A stretch of 64,000 nucleotides of DNA from Pusillimonas noertemannii (GTDB lineage: Bacteria; Pseudomonadota; Gammaproteobacteria; Burkholderiales; Burkholderiaceae_B): contig NZ_QEKO01000002.1 of the NCBI RefSeq assembly GCF_003096595.1, positions 373,064-437,063 of the forward strand, written 5' to 3'. The translations under genes and the position numbers were made by a program. Under the pieces are notes generated by a model. That model was given only the letters and a program-made list of their open reading frames with translations, ran no database searches and was not told the origin of the DNA. Below, in pieces: positions 24,057 through 32,543 of this stretch (positions are counted from its first letter, which is position 1; the number at the start of each line of letters is the position of its first letter).

Positions 24057-25145
24057 TCAATTACCACTAACTTTCCAGTCTTTAGGCGGATACTCGTAGA
24101 AGTTATATGGATGGGTTTCAACGTTATCTTTCGTAATCAGTACGGTCGGCACGTTGAAATGCGGATAGGGAACGCTGTCATTAGGCTTGGCCAACGGAGG
24201 CATGGGCAAGCCCTCGTGTTCGCGTATTGCATATTGCACAATCAGACGGCCCATGATGATTCCTGGCTCAGATGCAACGGCAAGCATCCGGCCGTCTTTA
24301 ATCATAGTTTCTTCTTCTTTGACCATAGTGCTGGTTAGTACTTTCACCTTACGGCCCGACTGACGCACAGCCTGAGCTGCCCCCATGCCCAAATAGCTCA
24401 CCGGCGTAAAGACGTACTGCGCGTCAGGTGTTCGCATCAATAAGTCTTGAGTTTGAGACAAACCGTCTGCCAACGTCATATCGCCTTTGAAAGCAGGGTC
24501 TCCTAAGTCAGCTCCGCATTCGGTCGCAACCTCTTTGAAACCCTCGTACCGTAAGCGAGACCACTCCAGGCCAGCAGATCCGGGAACAACGATTACCTTT
24601 TTACCTTTGGCCCCGTCATCGCATAAAGCCTTCCCAAGGGAGCGTCCAATTTGAAAATCGTCCTGTAACACACCAAAGGTTACTTTCGCGCTGTTCACGG
24701 GAATGCCGGCAGAAATCGTTTTAATGCCTGATTTTGCAAGGTCATTTATGACCGGATCGAAGCCTGAATATGCGGCAGGCGACAACACGGCATAATCCAC
24801 ACCTAATGATTTGAAGGCCTGGAGCTGGGCGAACTGCTCTTTAACATTTCCATACGCCCCTGCCACTGAAACCTGAGCGACCTCCACTCCTGACCGCTTA
24901 GCCTCGTCAATAATTCCATATGCAATTCCCGTATAGAAGTTGTCCATGAGATGCACAACGGTAATACCAAGCGTCAAAGGCTTTGTAGCTTGAATGGGTT
25001 CTACCAAACCCAGCAAGCGATCAGACGTATCTTGAGCTTGAGCATTGGCAAACGCCAAGGCTCCAGCCGCTATCAAAGCTCTGAAAATCGCCTTGCCCAG
25101 CAAATTTCGCCGATTTCTCGTGAGCGTAGTTATTAGTTTCTTCAT
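24057..25145 (-). CDS. Sugar-type ABC transporter substrate-binding protein
   Basis: 362 residues with a long N-region and a signal peptide ending near AFANAQA. The periplasmic-binding-protein type I fold is shown by LGITVVHLMDNFYTGIAYGI, LGVDYAVLSPAAYSG, KVIVVPGSAGLEWSRLRYEG and YVFTPVSYLGMGAAQAV. It is the ribose/TorT-like class. AGGAG precedes the ATG. It lies between the permease gene and the Rieske gene and would capture the substrate that the oxygenase then attacks. Confidence 0.85.
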   Translation of the reverse strand: MKKLITTLTRNRRNLLGKAIFRALIAAGALAFANAQAQDTSDRLLGLVEPIQATKPLTLGITVVHLMDNFYTGIAYGIIDEAKRSGVEVAQVSVAGAYGNVKEQFAQLQAFKSLGVDYAVLSPAAYSGFDPVINDLAKSGIKTISAGIPVNSAKVTFGVLQDDFQIGRSLGKALCDDGAKGKKVIVVPGSAGLEWSRLRYEGFKEVATECGADLGDPAFKGDMTLADGLSQTQDLLMRTPDAQYVFTPVSYLGMGAAQAVRQSGRKVKVLTSTMVKEEETMIKDGRMLAVASEPGIIMGRLIVQYAIREHEGLPMPPLAKPNDSVPYPHFNVPTVLITKDNVETHPYNFYEYPPKDWKVSGN

Positions 25146-25217
25146 GTTGTCTCCTGGTTATGACGTAGCTAAATCGTGGTTGTGAACTGCATTAACTATG
25201 AAGCTGGCTCAAACATT

Positions 25218-26198
25218 TCAAGTACGTCTGAATCGGTCAAGAATTACCGCGATGATGATGACAATCCCAACGATCAAAGTCTGAAAGTAGGCGGAAACGC
25301 CGGTAATGTTCATGACATTTGAAAGCAGTGAAAGCACCAGAACGCCGAGGAAAACCTGCCAGATGGTTCCCCGGCCTCCAGTCAACGCCACTCCACCAAG
25401 TACAACTGCGGCAATGGACTGAAGAGTCAGGCTGGGTGCGGCAATAGGCTGTGCTGAACTAACCCATGCTGTTAATACGATGGCGCCAATACCAGCGCAC
25501 AAGCCGCTAACGCCATACACCAGAATCGTATATAAGCGGACATTCACTCCCGACTTCGCTGCTGCGGACTCGCTGGAGCCCAGCGCATAGACATATCGGC
25601 CAAAAATGGTGTGACGCAATACCAGGGCGGCCACTATCGCCAATATCAAAGCTATCCATACCATTATCGGCAAGCCCACAAAGGTACCGAAGCCAATCGA
25701 ATCCACGTAAGGAGGGGGAACATCATAGATAGGCACGCCATTCGACAGCATCAATGCAAGCGCCTGGGTTACGGACAGCATCCCTAAAGTAACCACCAAC
25801 GGACTAGTACGAAACCACGCGATGATCGCACCTGAGGTCAAGCCCGCGATAGCACCCACTAGCAACATTGCGGAAACTCCTGCGACAATTCCGATATCTG
25901 GCATCAGAATTACGCCGGCAACTCCGGCTAGCGACAGGACCGAGGACATTGATAGGTCCAAACCGCCGCGCATAATAGTGAAAGCCTGGCCAATGGATAT
26001 GATCAATAGCGGCACCAGTTGGCGAGCCAGATTCATAAAATTATCTACTGACAAGAACCTAGGCTCTATGGCTCCTGCGACAAGGGCGATCAGCACTATC
26101 AATGCCGGTAAGATGCCATCCGCCAGATTCAATTTAGTAGTTTTCAAAATCGACTCCTGACGTGAAAAGGGTCGGAATCCCAAGCTTTTTTCGTTCAT
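25218..26198 (-). CDS. ABC transporter permease, ribose (RbsC) type
   Basis: 326 residues with about nine hydrophobic segments. The conserved IMRGGLDLSMSSVLSLAGVAG near residues 83-103 and GVNVRLYTILVYGVSGLCAG, then SSAQPIAAPSLTLQSIAAVVLGGVALTGGRG-type motif (first part about 245-260) identify the RbsC family. A basic cytoplasmic N-terminus precedes the first helix. Start ATG 26198 overlaps the ATPase stop by ATGA. Confidence 0.88.
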   Translation of the reverse strand: MNEKSLGFRPFSRQESILKTTKLNLADGILPALIVLIALVAGAIEPRFLSVDNFMNLARQLVPLLIISIGQAFTIMRGGLDLSMSSVLSLAGVAGVILMPDIGIVAGVSAMLLVGAIAGLTSGAIIAWFRTSPLVVTLGMLSVTQALALMLSNGVPIYDVPPPYVDSIGFGTFVGLPIMVWIALILAIVAALVLRHTIFGRYVYALGSSESAAAKSGVNVRLYTILVYGVSGLCAGIGAIVLTAWVSSAQPIAAPSLTLQSIAAVVLGGVALTGGRGTIWQVFLGVLVLSLLSNVMNITGVSAYFQTLIVGIVIIIAVILDRFRRT

Positions 26199-27763
26199 GA
26201 CTGCACCTCGTATCTTCCTAGTACATCGCCCACAATTTGCGCTTGACACGTTTCATCCGGGGCTTCGTATTGATTCACAATATTTCCCTGGTGCAGGGTA
26301 TAGATGGTGTCGCACAAGGCAATGACCTCCGGCAAATCACTGGAAAGGACCACCACGCTTAACCCCCGAGCAGCGGCCGCTTTTATCCGCTCGTGTATCT
26401 GTTGTTTCGCGCCGATATCCACCCCTGCTGTGGGTTCTTCTAATACGAGCAGGTCACGCGCGCCTGCCATGGCTCGTGCAAGAAGAATTTTCTGTTGATT
26501 ACCCCCACTGAGACTTTCAATGGCATCCTCCTGACAGCCATACTTCACCGCTGCGTCTGCCAGCTGCTGTGTCGCGTGTTTGCATTCAGATGTTCGACTC
26601 AGCCACCCCATCACGCTAAATTGATGTAGCTGTGTCAGCATCAGGTTTTCCCTGATCGATCGTTGGCTGAGAACACCGTTTTGTTGTCGACCCGCAGCAA
26701 GGTAGCCCACGCCGTGGCGCATAGCATCAACAGGCTGCGATGGCTTGAAGCGCTTTCCGCCTAGCAGATATCGAGTGTTACGGAAAGTTTTCAGGCCAAC
26801 CAGTCCTTGGACTATATCTTCTGCTCCGCAGCCCAACACCCCATATAAGCCGACAATTTCGCCACAACGGACAGAAATTTTCTTTGTGCTGTCAGCTCCG
26901 CTAGTCTCAATCTCAAGAAGGATCTCTCCAGTGGCCTCTCGCAGCTCGTGCGCCGCCTCGAAAACTTGACGCTGTCCCGTCAACCTTTCTAATACATCCG
27001 CTCCTTGCAGGTGATCTTCCAGATCGAAAGAGTCGATGCATCGCCCGTTGCGCATCACCGTTACACAATCGCCAACTTCCATCACGTCATCTATGTGGTG
27101 CGTAACGAGAATCACTGAAATTCCGCTTGCGCGAAGGCGACGCAAAACCGTAAAAAGCTGTTGCTTCTCGACTGCGCCCAACATCGCGGTAGGCTCGTCG
27201 AACACAATCAATCTTGGCGCATTCATCAATGCCTTGCCAATTTCCACTAACTGCTGGGTTCCAACAGGCAAGGTGTTGACCGGTTTTTCGAGATCAAGCT
27301 CCAGACCAAGCTGTGATAAGACATCAACCGCTCTTCTTGATTCTCCCTGCCTGCTCAGACACCATTTTGTCTCAGCGCCAAGCCAAAGATTGTCACGAAC
27401 CGACAGGTCGGGCGCCAAGGAGAGCTCTTGGTGTACTACCGCAATACCCAATGCGCGTGCATGCGAAGGGCTATTGACGCGTATCTCTTGGCCCTCCAAT
27501 AAAACGTCACCTATATCGGGGGCATACAAGCCTCCAATGATTTTCCCGATAGTCGATTTGCCCGCACCATTTTCTCCAAGGAGGCAATGTATCTTCCCTG
27601 CCTCAAATGCAATGGAGACATCAGACAGCGCTTTCGTTGCTCCAAAGCTCTTGCATACTGCTTTTAGTCTCAGCAGCGGGAAAGATTGCGCGGAAGTTGA
27701 GTCGACCGGCCTAAGCGGCACATGAGTGGTAGCCTGAAACTCTTGAGCCGTTACGTTTGTCAT
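26195..27763 (-). CDS. ABC transporter ATPase, ribose (RbsA) type
   Basis: 522 residues with two ATPase halves. The first has Walker A GENGAGKS and the switch HQELSLAP; its signature is TLPVGTQQ. The second has the usual degenerate P-loop (GVLGCGAE), signature LSGGNQQK and Walker B LLVLEEPT. Such proteins power import of monosaccharides or other small polar compounds. The ATG at 27763 overlaps the stop of a 15-codon leader that has its own strong ribosome-binding site. Composition is AT-rich like the next three genes. Confidence 0.88.
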   Translation of the reverse strand: MTNVTAQEFQATTHVPLRPVDSTSAQSFPLLRLKAVCKSFGATKALSDVSIAFEAGKIHCLLGENGAGKSTIGKIIGGLYAPDIGDVLLEGQEIRVNSPSHARALGIAVVHQELSLAPDLSVRDNLWLGAETKWCLSRQGESRRAVDVLSQLGLELDLEKPVNTLPVGTQQLVEIGKALMNAPRLIVFDEPTAMLGAVEKQQLFTVLRRLRASGISVILVTHHIDDVMEVGDCVTVMRNGRCIDSFDLEDHLQGADVLERLTGQRQVFEAAHELREATGEILLEIETSGADSTKKISVRCGEIVGLYGVLGCGAEDIVQGLVGLKTFRNTRYLLGGKRFKPSQPVDAMRHGVGYLAAGRQQNGVLSQRSIRENLMLTQLHQFSVMGWLSRTSECKHATQQLADAAVKYGCQEDAIESLSGGNQQKILLARAMAGARDLLVLEEPTAGVDIGAKQQIHERIKAAAARGLSVVVLSSDLPEVIALCDTIYTLHQGNIVNQYEAPDETCQAQIVGDVLGRYEVQS

Positions 27764-27807
27764 GTAAGACTCCCTGCAAGCCCCTGCTGCTGAAGTGCAT
27801 TGCTCAT
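27760..27807 (-). CDS. 15-residue leader ORF coupled to the ABC ATPase
   Basis: The frame MSNALQQQGLAGSLT starts at 27807 behind AAAGGAG and its stop overlaps the ATPase start (ATGA). The ATPase itself has a weaker site. The layout suggests translational coupling, so ribosomes reach the ATPase gene after translating the leader. It could also be the residue of a lost gene. It is too short to judge conservation. Confidence 0.45.
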   Translation of the reverse strand: MSNALQQQGLAGSLT

Positions 27808-27864
27808 GTCTACTCCTTTGATTCTTTATCTGTTCTAAAGTCTTTTCCAGCCGAACTTGTTCCG

Positions 27865-29229
27865 TCACTCTGGAATGAGATGACCGCAGCCTTTTTCCTC
27901 GTCGAACACATACAAGCCGGCAAGGAAGGTTTTGGTGCGCTCGTACCACTTGCGTCTGCGGGGTGCTGGTGGAGTACGGTCTATCGGCTGCCCGCCCTTG
28001 AAGATGTAGTCGAAGCGGCTGGGCCGTTGAAGCAGGGTTATATCTTGCGTAGGGTCTCCGGGCAGCACCAGGATGTCGGCGTACCGACCCGCCTCGAGCT
28101 TGCCGACCTGATCGCGGTAGCGAGGAGACAGCAGGCGAGTGGCGCCTAACGTATTGGCGTGTATAGCCTGCAACGGTGACAGACCCAGATACTTCACGAA
28201 AACTTCCATCTCGCGTGCATGCCATTGGCCATAGGGCACCGGCGACCATCCGCTTTCGCTGCCGGCGATCAAGGGCACCCCGGCCTCGAAGGCCTTGCGC
28301 AAATTCACGCTGGCCGCCTCGACCTCTCTTTCGAAAGCCGATGCCGTCGACGCGCCCGCGTTGGCCGGATTCGCTTCGATGAGATTGACGAGCAAAGTGA
28401 GCGTGGGCGTAATGACGCAATTGTTCTTCAGACAAGCCTCGATGCCGGCATCGTCGATATACGAAGCATGAAAGAGGTTGTCGAAACCGGCCAGGGCCGA
28501 GTCACGCGCCGAGTCGCACGAGCGTGCATGAACGCTGCACAGCTTGCCCAGTCGGTGGGTTTCGTCAACAATGATCTTGAGCTCTTCGAGCGTGAACGCG
28601 GATGCGCCTAATGCATCGGGAGTAATGAGGTTATCGTTGGACCCCGATACCTTGATGGCATCCACTTCATCCTTCACCTGCAGGCGAATGGCTTCGACGA
28701 GGTCGCTTTTGGTTTTCACCAACACGGCGGACTGTCCCAGCGGAAATTCCATATTGCTGGGAAAAGAGTCTTCGAGACCCTGGTGGTTGGTGATCTGCTT
28801 GCCCGAAACTGTGAAACGCGGCCCTGGGAACATGCCGGTGTCGATGGCATCGCGCACAGCCTGCGCTACGCCATAGGTGGTGGCCGCGTCGAACGCACTG
28901 GTCACGCCGGCCTGCAGCACCTTCTTCGAGTAGTACAGCGCCTTGGCCGTGCGGAACTCGGGCGGCGTATACAGCGCGTTCTCTTCTTCCGAGCGCGACT
29001 CGCCAAAAGAGATGTGGGTATGGCCGTCGACCAATCCAGGCATGATCGTACGCCCAGGCAAGTCGATCAGCTCGTACTCGGCCGGATTGTATTGTGCGGG
29101 TATGGCATCGGCCATTCCGACCCAGGCGATATGCTCGCCATCAACCACCACGGCGCCTTGCTCTACTGGCTTATTCAACGTGCCATCTAGAACTTTGCCC
29201 TTGAGCAAATAGCCCTTGCGCTTTTCCAT
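27865..29229 (-). CDS. Amidohydrolase (imidazolonepropionase-like)
   Basis: 454 residues. The metal site begins with H70 and H72 (GLVDGHTHISFGE), later CSVHARSCDSARDSALAGFD and GSESGWSPVPYG complete a binuclear or mononuclear TIM barrel of the amidohydrolase superfamily. GGAGG precedes the ATG at 29229. It is in the same leftward operon as RidA and an alpha/beta hydrolase; together they suggest breakdown of a nitrogen-containing or ester-linked compound. A C-terminal 35-residue extension rich in Arg/Lys follows the barrel. Substrate not assignable. Confidence 0.82.
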   Translation of the reverse strand: MEKRKGYLLKGKVLDGTLNKPVEQGAVVVDGEHIAWVGMADAIPAQYNPAEYELIDLPGRTIMPGLVDGHTHISFGESRSEEENALYTPPEFRTAKALYYSKKVLQAGVTSAFDAATTYGVAQAVRDAIDTGMFPGPRFTVSGKQITNHQGLEDSFPSNMEFPLGQSAVLVKTKSDLVEAIRLQVKDEVDAIKVSGSNDNLITPDALGASAFTLEELKIIVDETHRLGKLCSVHARSCDSARDSALAGFDNLFHASYIDDAGIEACLKNNCVITPTLTLLVNLIEANPANAGASTASAFEREVEAASVNLRKAFEAGVPLIAGSESGWSPVPYGQWHAREMEVFVKYLGLSPLQAIHANTLGATRLLSPRYRDQVGKLEAGRYADILVLPGDPTQDITLLQRPSRFDYIFKGGQPIDRTPPAPRRRKWYERTKTFLAGLYVFDEEKGCGHLIPE

Positions 29230-29234
29230 AATTA

Positions 29235-30065
29235 TTAGCCTCCGTTATCATTGTTCAAGAGCCCGTCGAAGAACTCATTGGCCAAGGCCAGGAACGTGGG
29301 GGTGCGCTCTACCGCAACCGAGTGGGAACAGTCGCTGAGCAGCATGAGGTCGGCCCGTTTCAGCTTGCCCGCAATCTGTTCCGAACATGAAGGCGGGAAA
29401 GACCCGTCTTCGCGCCCGTGCAGCATCAGCACGGGGCACTGGACCCGCGCCAGGGTTTCGTCGGACAAGATGGCGGCGTCGATGTATTTTTGCTGGTCGC
29501 CCCCGAACATTTCGTCAAAGTAGTCGGCATAGCCCGGGGCGAAGATGACCTGCTCACGCGCCTGCAGGTAGGCCTCGTCTATGCCCGACGTATCGTGTAT
29601 AAGGCCCGACAGCGCCGCGACCAGTTGCTCGCGGTTGCGCGGGCATGTCCAGGTACGGGTGGTTCCGGGTTGAAGCTTGAAGTGGGCCCCCATGGCGCCG
29701 GTTGTCATGATGCCCGCCACGCGCGGCTGGTCGGCCGCCATGGTGAGCCCGATGGAAGCCGACAGCGAATGCGCGATGACCCCGACCCGCTTCTGGGGAA
29801 TGCGCTGCAGCATGGCGGTGGCCTGGCGCACCCACAGTGCGTAATCGAAGTATGGCGCGGCGGGCTTGCGGCCGCTTTTGCCGAAACCGACCATGTCGGG
29901 GGCGTATACGTCGAAGCGCTCGGCCAGGGCGGACAGCACAGGGCGCCAATTGCCTATGCTGGAAGCCCCAGGCCCCGACCCATGAAGCAGCAGCAGGGCC
30001 GGGCCGCCCCCGGCCCGATAGCAGTTGACCGGAATGCCTTCGAACTCGAAGCTTTCTGTGATCAC
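29235..30065 (-). CDS. Alpha/beta hydrolase
   Basis: 276 residues from GTG 30065. LLLLHGSGPGASS is the oxyanion region, GVIAHSLSASIG carries the nucleophile serine, and ALSD/CSHSVAVE-type segments near the end give acid and histidine (LMLHGREDGSFPPS, SDCSHSVAVER). The motif order matches C-C bond hydrolases and esterases, and the AHSLSA nucleophile elbow is close to those of MhpC-like enzymes. It sits between RidA (upstream) and amidohydrolase (downstream), 20 and 5 bases away, so all three are co-transcribed. Confidence 0.8.
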   Translation of the reverse strand: MITESFEFEGIPVNCYRAGGGPALLLLHGSGPGASSIGNWRPVLSALAERFDVYAPDMVGFGKSGRKPAAPYFDYALWVRQATAMLQRIPQKRVGVIAHSLSASIGLTMAADQPRVAGIMTTGAMGAHFKLQPGTTRTWTCPRNREQLVAALSGLIHDTSGIDEAYLQAREQVIFAPGYADYFDEMFGGDQQKYIDAAILSDETLARVQCPVLMLHGREDGSFPPSCSEQIAGKLKRADLMLLSDCSHSVAVERTPTFLALANEFFDGLLNNDNGG

Positions 30066-30085
30066 GTCCTGGCTCCCGTTAGTGG

Positions 30086-30511
30086 CTAGTCGCCGATGTA
30101 GGCGGTGGCTTCGACCTCGATGAGGAAGTCTTCCTTGACGAGACGGTCGATGGTAAGCAGCGTGTTGGGCGGGTAGTCTTTGTCGCCGAAGAACTGCGGG
30201 AACATTTCGGCGCGCAGCCTCATGAAATGGTCGATGTCCTGCGAGTGCACGAGATAGGTGGTGAACTTGAGGATATTGCTGTAGTCGCCCCCCAGCCCCC
30301 GCAGCACGTCGCCCAGGTTGCTGAACACCTGGCGAAATTGCGCATCGAAATCGTGCTTGCCCACCACGCCGCCATCGGCCCCCACCGCCAGCTGGCCGGC
30401 GATGAACATGAGCTTGCCGTCGGGCGTGCCCACGTGGGAATACAGGCCTTGGGCGGGGCAAGAGCCTTCGGGATTCAGATACCTGACGGGACTGGTTGCA
30501 TTGGTGGTCAT
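30086..30511 (-). CDS. RidA/YjgF-family protein
   Basis: 141 residues. The RidA fold is shown by LMFIAGQLAVGADGG, FSNLGDVLRGLGGDYSNILK and FLIEVEATAYIGD. RidA proteins deaminate reactive enamines/imines or act as specialised imine hydrolases in catabolic operons. AAGGAG precedes the ATG at 30511. As first gene of the leftward operon, it fits a pathway that produces imine intermediates, in keeping with an amidohydrolase and a Rieske oxygenase downstream. Confidence 0.85.
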   Translation of the reverse strand: MTTNATSPVRYLNPEGSCPAQGLYSHVGTPDGKLMFIAGQLAVGADGGVVGKHDFDAQFRQVFSNLGDVLRGLGGDYSNILKFTTYLVHSQDIDHFMRLRAEMFPQFFGDKDYPPNTLLTIDRLVKEDFLIEVEATAYIGD

Positions 30512-30812
30512 TGCGACTCCTTTCAAGAACGCGATTTGGGTGCATCCGATAAACTTTATACAAAATAAAATTTATGGAATGACTCAATGATAAAGCTGTC
30601 TATTCAGGATTGAATAAGTGTTTATACCTAGCTGCGTAAGAAAATTCCTATAATGCCTATAGCAAGCTGGTATATGGAGCCATTAACTTCTGGTTCCGCA
30701 TATGGATGCAAGGCTCGGCTATGCCACCAGAGTATTGACCACAACGACTTATTTTTTATACAATCTAGAAAACACGGTCTGAGCAGGCTATCACAAGGGG
30801 CTTTGACAGGAC
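30512..30812. promoter_or_regulatory. Divergent promoter region with TTTATACAA repeats
   Basis: No gene is present in these 301 bases. TTTATACAA occurs at 30555-30563 near the RidA start and again, exactly 200 bases on, at 30755-30763 near the GntR gene; TTTATAC also occurs at 30621-30627. The region is AT-rich. These are likely operators or promoter elements for the leftward catabolic operon and the rightward GntR-FAH pair. Confidence 0.55.
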
Positions 30813-31505
30813 ATGAGCGCACACGAATTCACCGGAATCGGCCCTGCCGAAACCCTACCCAGCATCGTCTATAAAAAGTTGCGGGACGCCATCTTGAACG
30901 GCGTGTTCAGCCCCGGACAGATGCTTCGGCAAGATGAAGTCGCGGCCAAGCTCGGGGTAAGCCGCAGCCCGCTGCGCGAGGCCCTGCCCCGGCTCGAGGC
31001 CGACGGCATCGTGGTGCTGCATCCGCGCCGCGGATACGCGGTGGCCTCGCTCGACCCCAAGCAGATCACCGAGGTCTTCGATCTTAGGCGCCTGCTTGAA
31101 ACCGAGCTTGCGCGCCGCTCGATTCAAAAGCGCACCGAAGCGGACATCGCCCGCATCTACGCGATCATTTCCGAAATGACGCCGCTGGCCGAAGAAACCG
31201 ACCCGGCCGGCACGGCCCGCTGGTTCGACCTGAACATGCAGTTCCATACCGCCCTGCTCACTCCGGCCGACTGCCCTCATCATCTCAAGGCGCTCGACCA
31301 CTCGCGCAACCTGATCGAATCGTATATACGCACCGAAACCCATCTTACGGGCGACCTGCGCCAGGCCCAGGAAGAACACACGCTTCTGGCCAAGACCTTC
31401 GTCATGGGCGAAATAGGCCAGTTCGTCGAACTTACCCGCCAACATTCCGAGCACACGCGCGATCGCCTGCTTTCGCGCCTGCCCACGCTCGACCCGGAAT
31501 CCTAG
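30813..31505 (+). CDS. GntR-family regulator with FCD domain
   Basis: 230 residues. The winged helix is at 15-75 (YKKLRDAILNGVFSPGQMLR, VAAKLGVSRSPLREALPRLE). The FCD domain has DLNMQFHTALL with the metal-binding His. It is divergent from the RidA-led operon and 29 bases ahead of the FAH-family gene. It most likely controls both directions, with TTTATACAA as candidate half-site. Confidence 0.85.
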   Translation: MSAHEFTGIGPAETLPSIVYKKLRDAILNGVFSPGQMLRQDEVAAKLGVSRSPLREALPRLEADGIVVLHPRRGYAVASLDPKQITEVFDLRRLLETELARRSIQKRTEADIARIYAIISEMTPLAEETDPAGTARWFDLNMQFHTALLTPADCPHHLKALDHSRNLIESYIRTETHLTGDLRQAQEEHTLLAKTFVMGEIGQFVELTRQHSEHTRDRLLSRLPTLDPES

Positions 31506-31534
31506 CCGCACCTACAACCACAAGGGGACAATTC

Positions 31535-32410
31535 ATGAAACTCGCCACGCTAAGCCATCGCGACGAGATCTTTGTAGCAACCATAGACAGCGACAACGCC
31601 ACGGCCCGGCCGCTAAGCATCGACGGGCGCCGGGTTGCCGATATGCAGGCGTTCATCGAACACGCTTCGGCCTCGGGCAAGAACTGGAGCGAAAGCGAGC
31701 CCATTGCACTGGGCGAAGCCACTGTGCTGGCCCCTATTCGCCGCCCGCACCGCAATGTGATGTGCGTGGGCAAGAACTACTACGAGCACGCGCACGAGTT
31801 CACGAAAAGCGGCTTTGACAGCAGCGCATCCAGCGCCAGCGACGCCGTGCCCAAGGCACCCATCATCTTCACGAAAATGCCCGAAACCGTGGTGGGCACC
31901 AATACGAAAATCGGCTACCCCGGCAACCAGAGCCAGCAGCTCGACTACGAGGCGGAACTGGGCGTGGTCATAGGCAAGGCCGGGCAAGGCATCGAGCCGG
32001 CCGACGCCATGGGCCATGTGTTCGGCTTCGTCGTCATCAACGACCTTACCGCGCGCGACCTGCAGGCGGTGCACAAGCAGTGGTTCCTGGGCAAGTCGTT
32101 TGAAACTTCCTGCCCCATGGGCCCCTGGCTGGTTACCGCCGATGAAGTCGACAGCGGCAACCTGCAGGTTCAGTGCTGGGTCAACGGCGAGCTGCGGCAA
32201 GACTCGAACACGCGCGACCTGATCTTCGACATCCCCACGCTGATCGCCACGCTTTCCAGGGGCATGACGCTGCTGCCCGGCGACGTCATCGCCACCGGGA
32301 CGCCAGTGGGCGTGGGCATCGGCTTCACCCCGCCCAAGTTCCTGCAAAGCGGCGACAAGGTCGAAGTTGAGATCACAGGCCTGGGACGCTTGAGCAACAC
32401 CATCCGTTAA
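31535..32410 (+). CDS. Fumarylacetoacetate hydrolase family protein
   Basis: 291 residues. The FAH catalytic core is clear: MCVGKNYYEHAHEF, LDYEAELGVVIGK with metal ligands Glu/Asp, VFGFVVINDLTARDLQ, GKSFETSCPMGPW and IATGTPVGVGIGFTP. These enzymes hydrolyse C-C bonds in diketo acids (fumarylpyruvate, acylpyruvates, hydratase/decarboxylase substrates). It is in a two-gene unit with the GntR regulator, so it may finish off the ring-cleavage product of the neighbouring catabolic operon. The precise substrate is not determined. Confidence 0.85.
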   Translation: MKLATLSHRDEIFVATIDSDNATARPLSIDGRRVADMQAFIEHASASGKNWSESEPIALGEATVLAPIRRPHRNVMCVGKNYYEHAHEFTKSGFDSSASSASDAVPKAPIIFTKMPETVVGTNTKIGYPGNQSQQLDYEAELGVVIGKAGQGIEPADAMGHVFGFVVINDLTARDLQAVHKQWFLGKSFETSCPMGPWLVTADEVDSGNLQVQCWVNGELRQDSNTRDLIFDIPTLIATLSRGMTLLPGDVIATGTPVGVGIGFTPPKFLQSGDKVEVEITGLGRLSNTIR

Positions 32411-32543
32411 GCCGGCGCCTGCCGCCCTACGCCCCGCGCATCGGGCGCGCCCTTATGCGGCAAGCGGCGCCAAGGCGGCCCATAGAGTCAAGTGCGGGCG
32501 CCGAGCCGCCGGTTGGCAACCGCCCGCCCGTGGCCCCGGCCGG

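Noticed and set aside
30066-30587. Extension of the alpha/beta hydrolase frame to an upstream start near 30587
   Set aside because: The extra residues are the out-of-frame shadow of RidA; the GTG at 30065 has a plausible ribosome-binding site and matches the family start.
32411-32543. Possible terminator between the FAH gene and livF
   Set aside because: Only imperfect GC-rich inverted segments and no T-tract were found.
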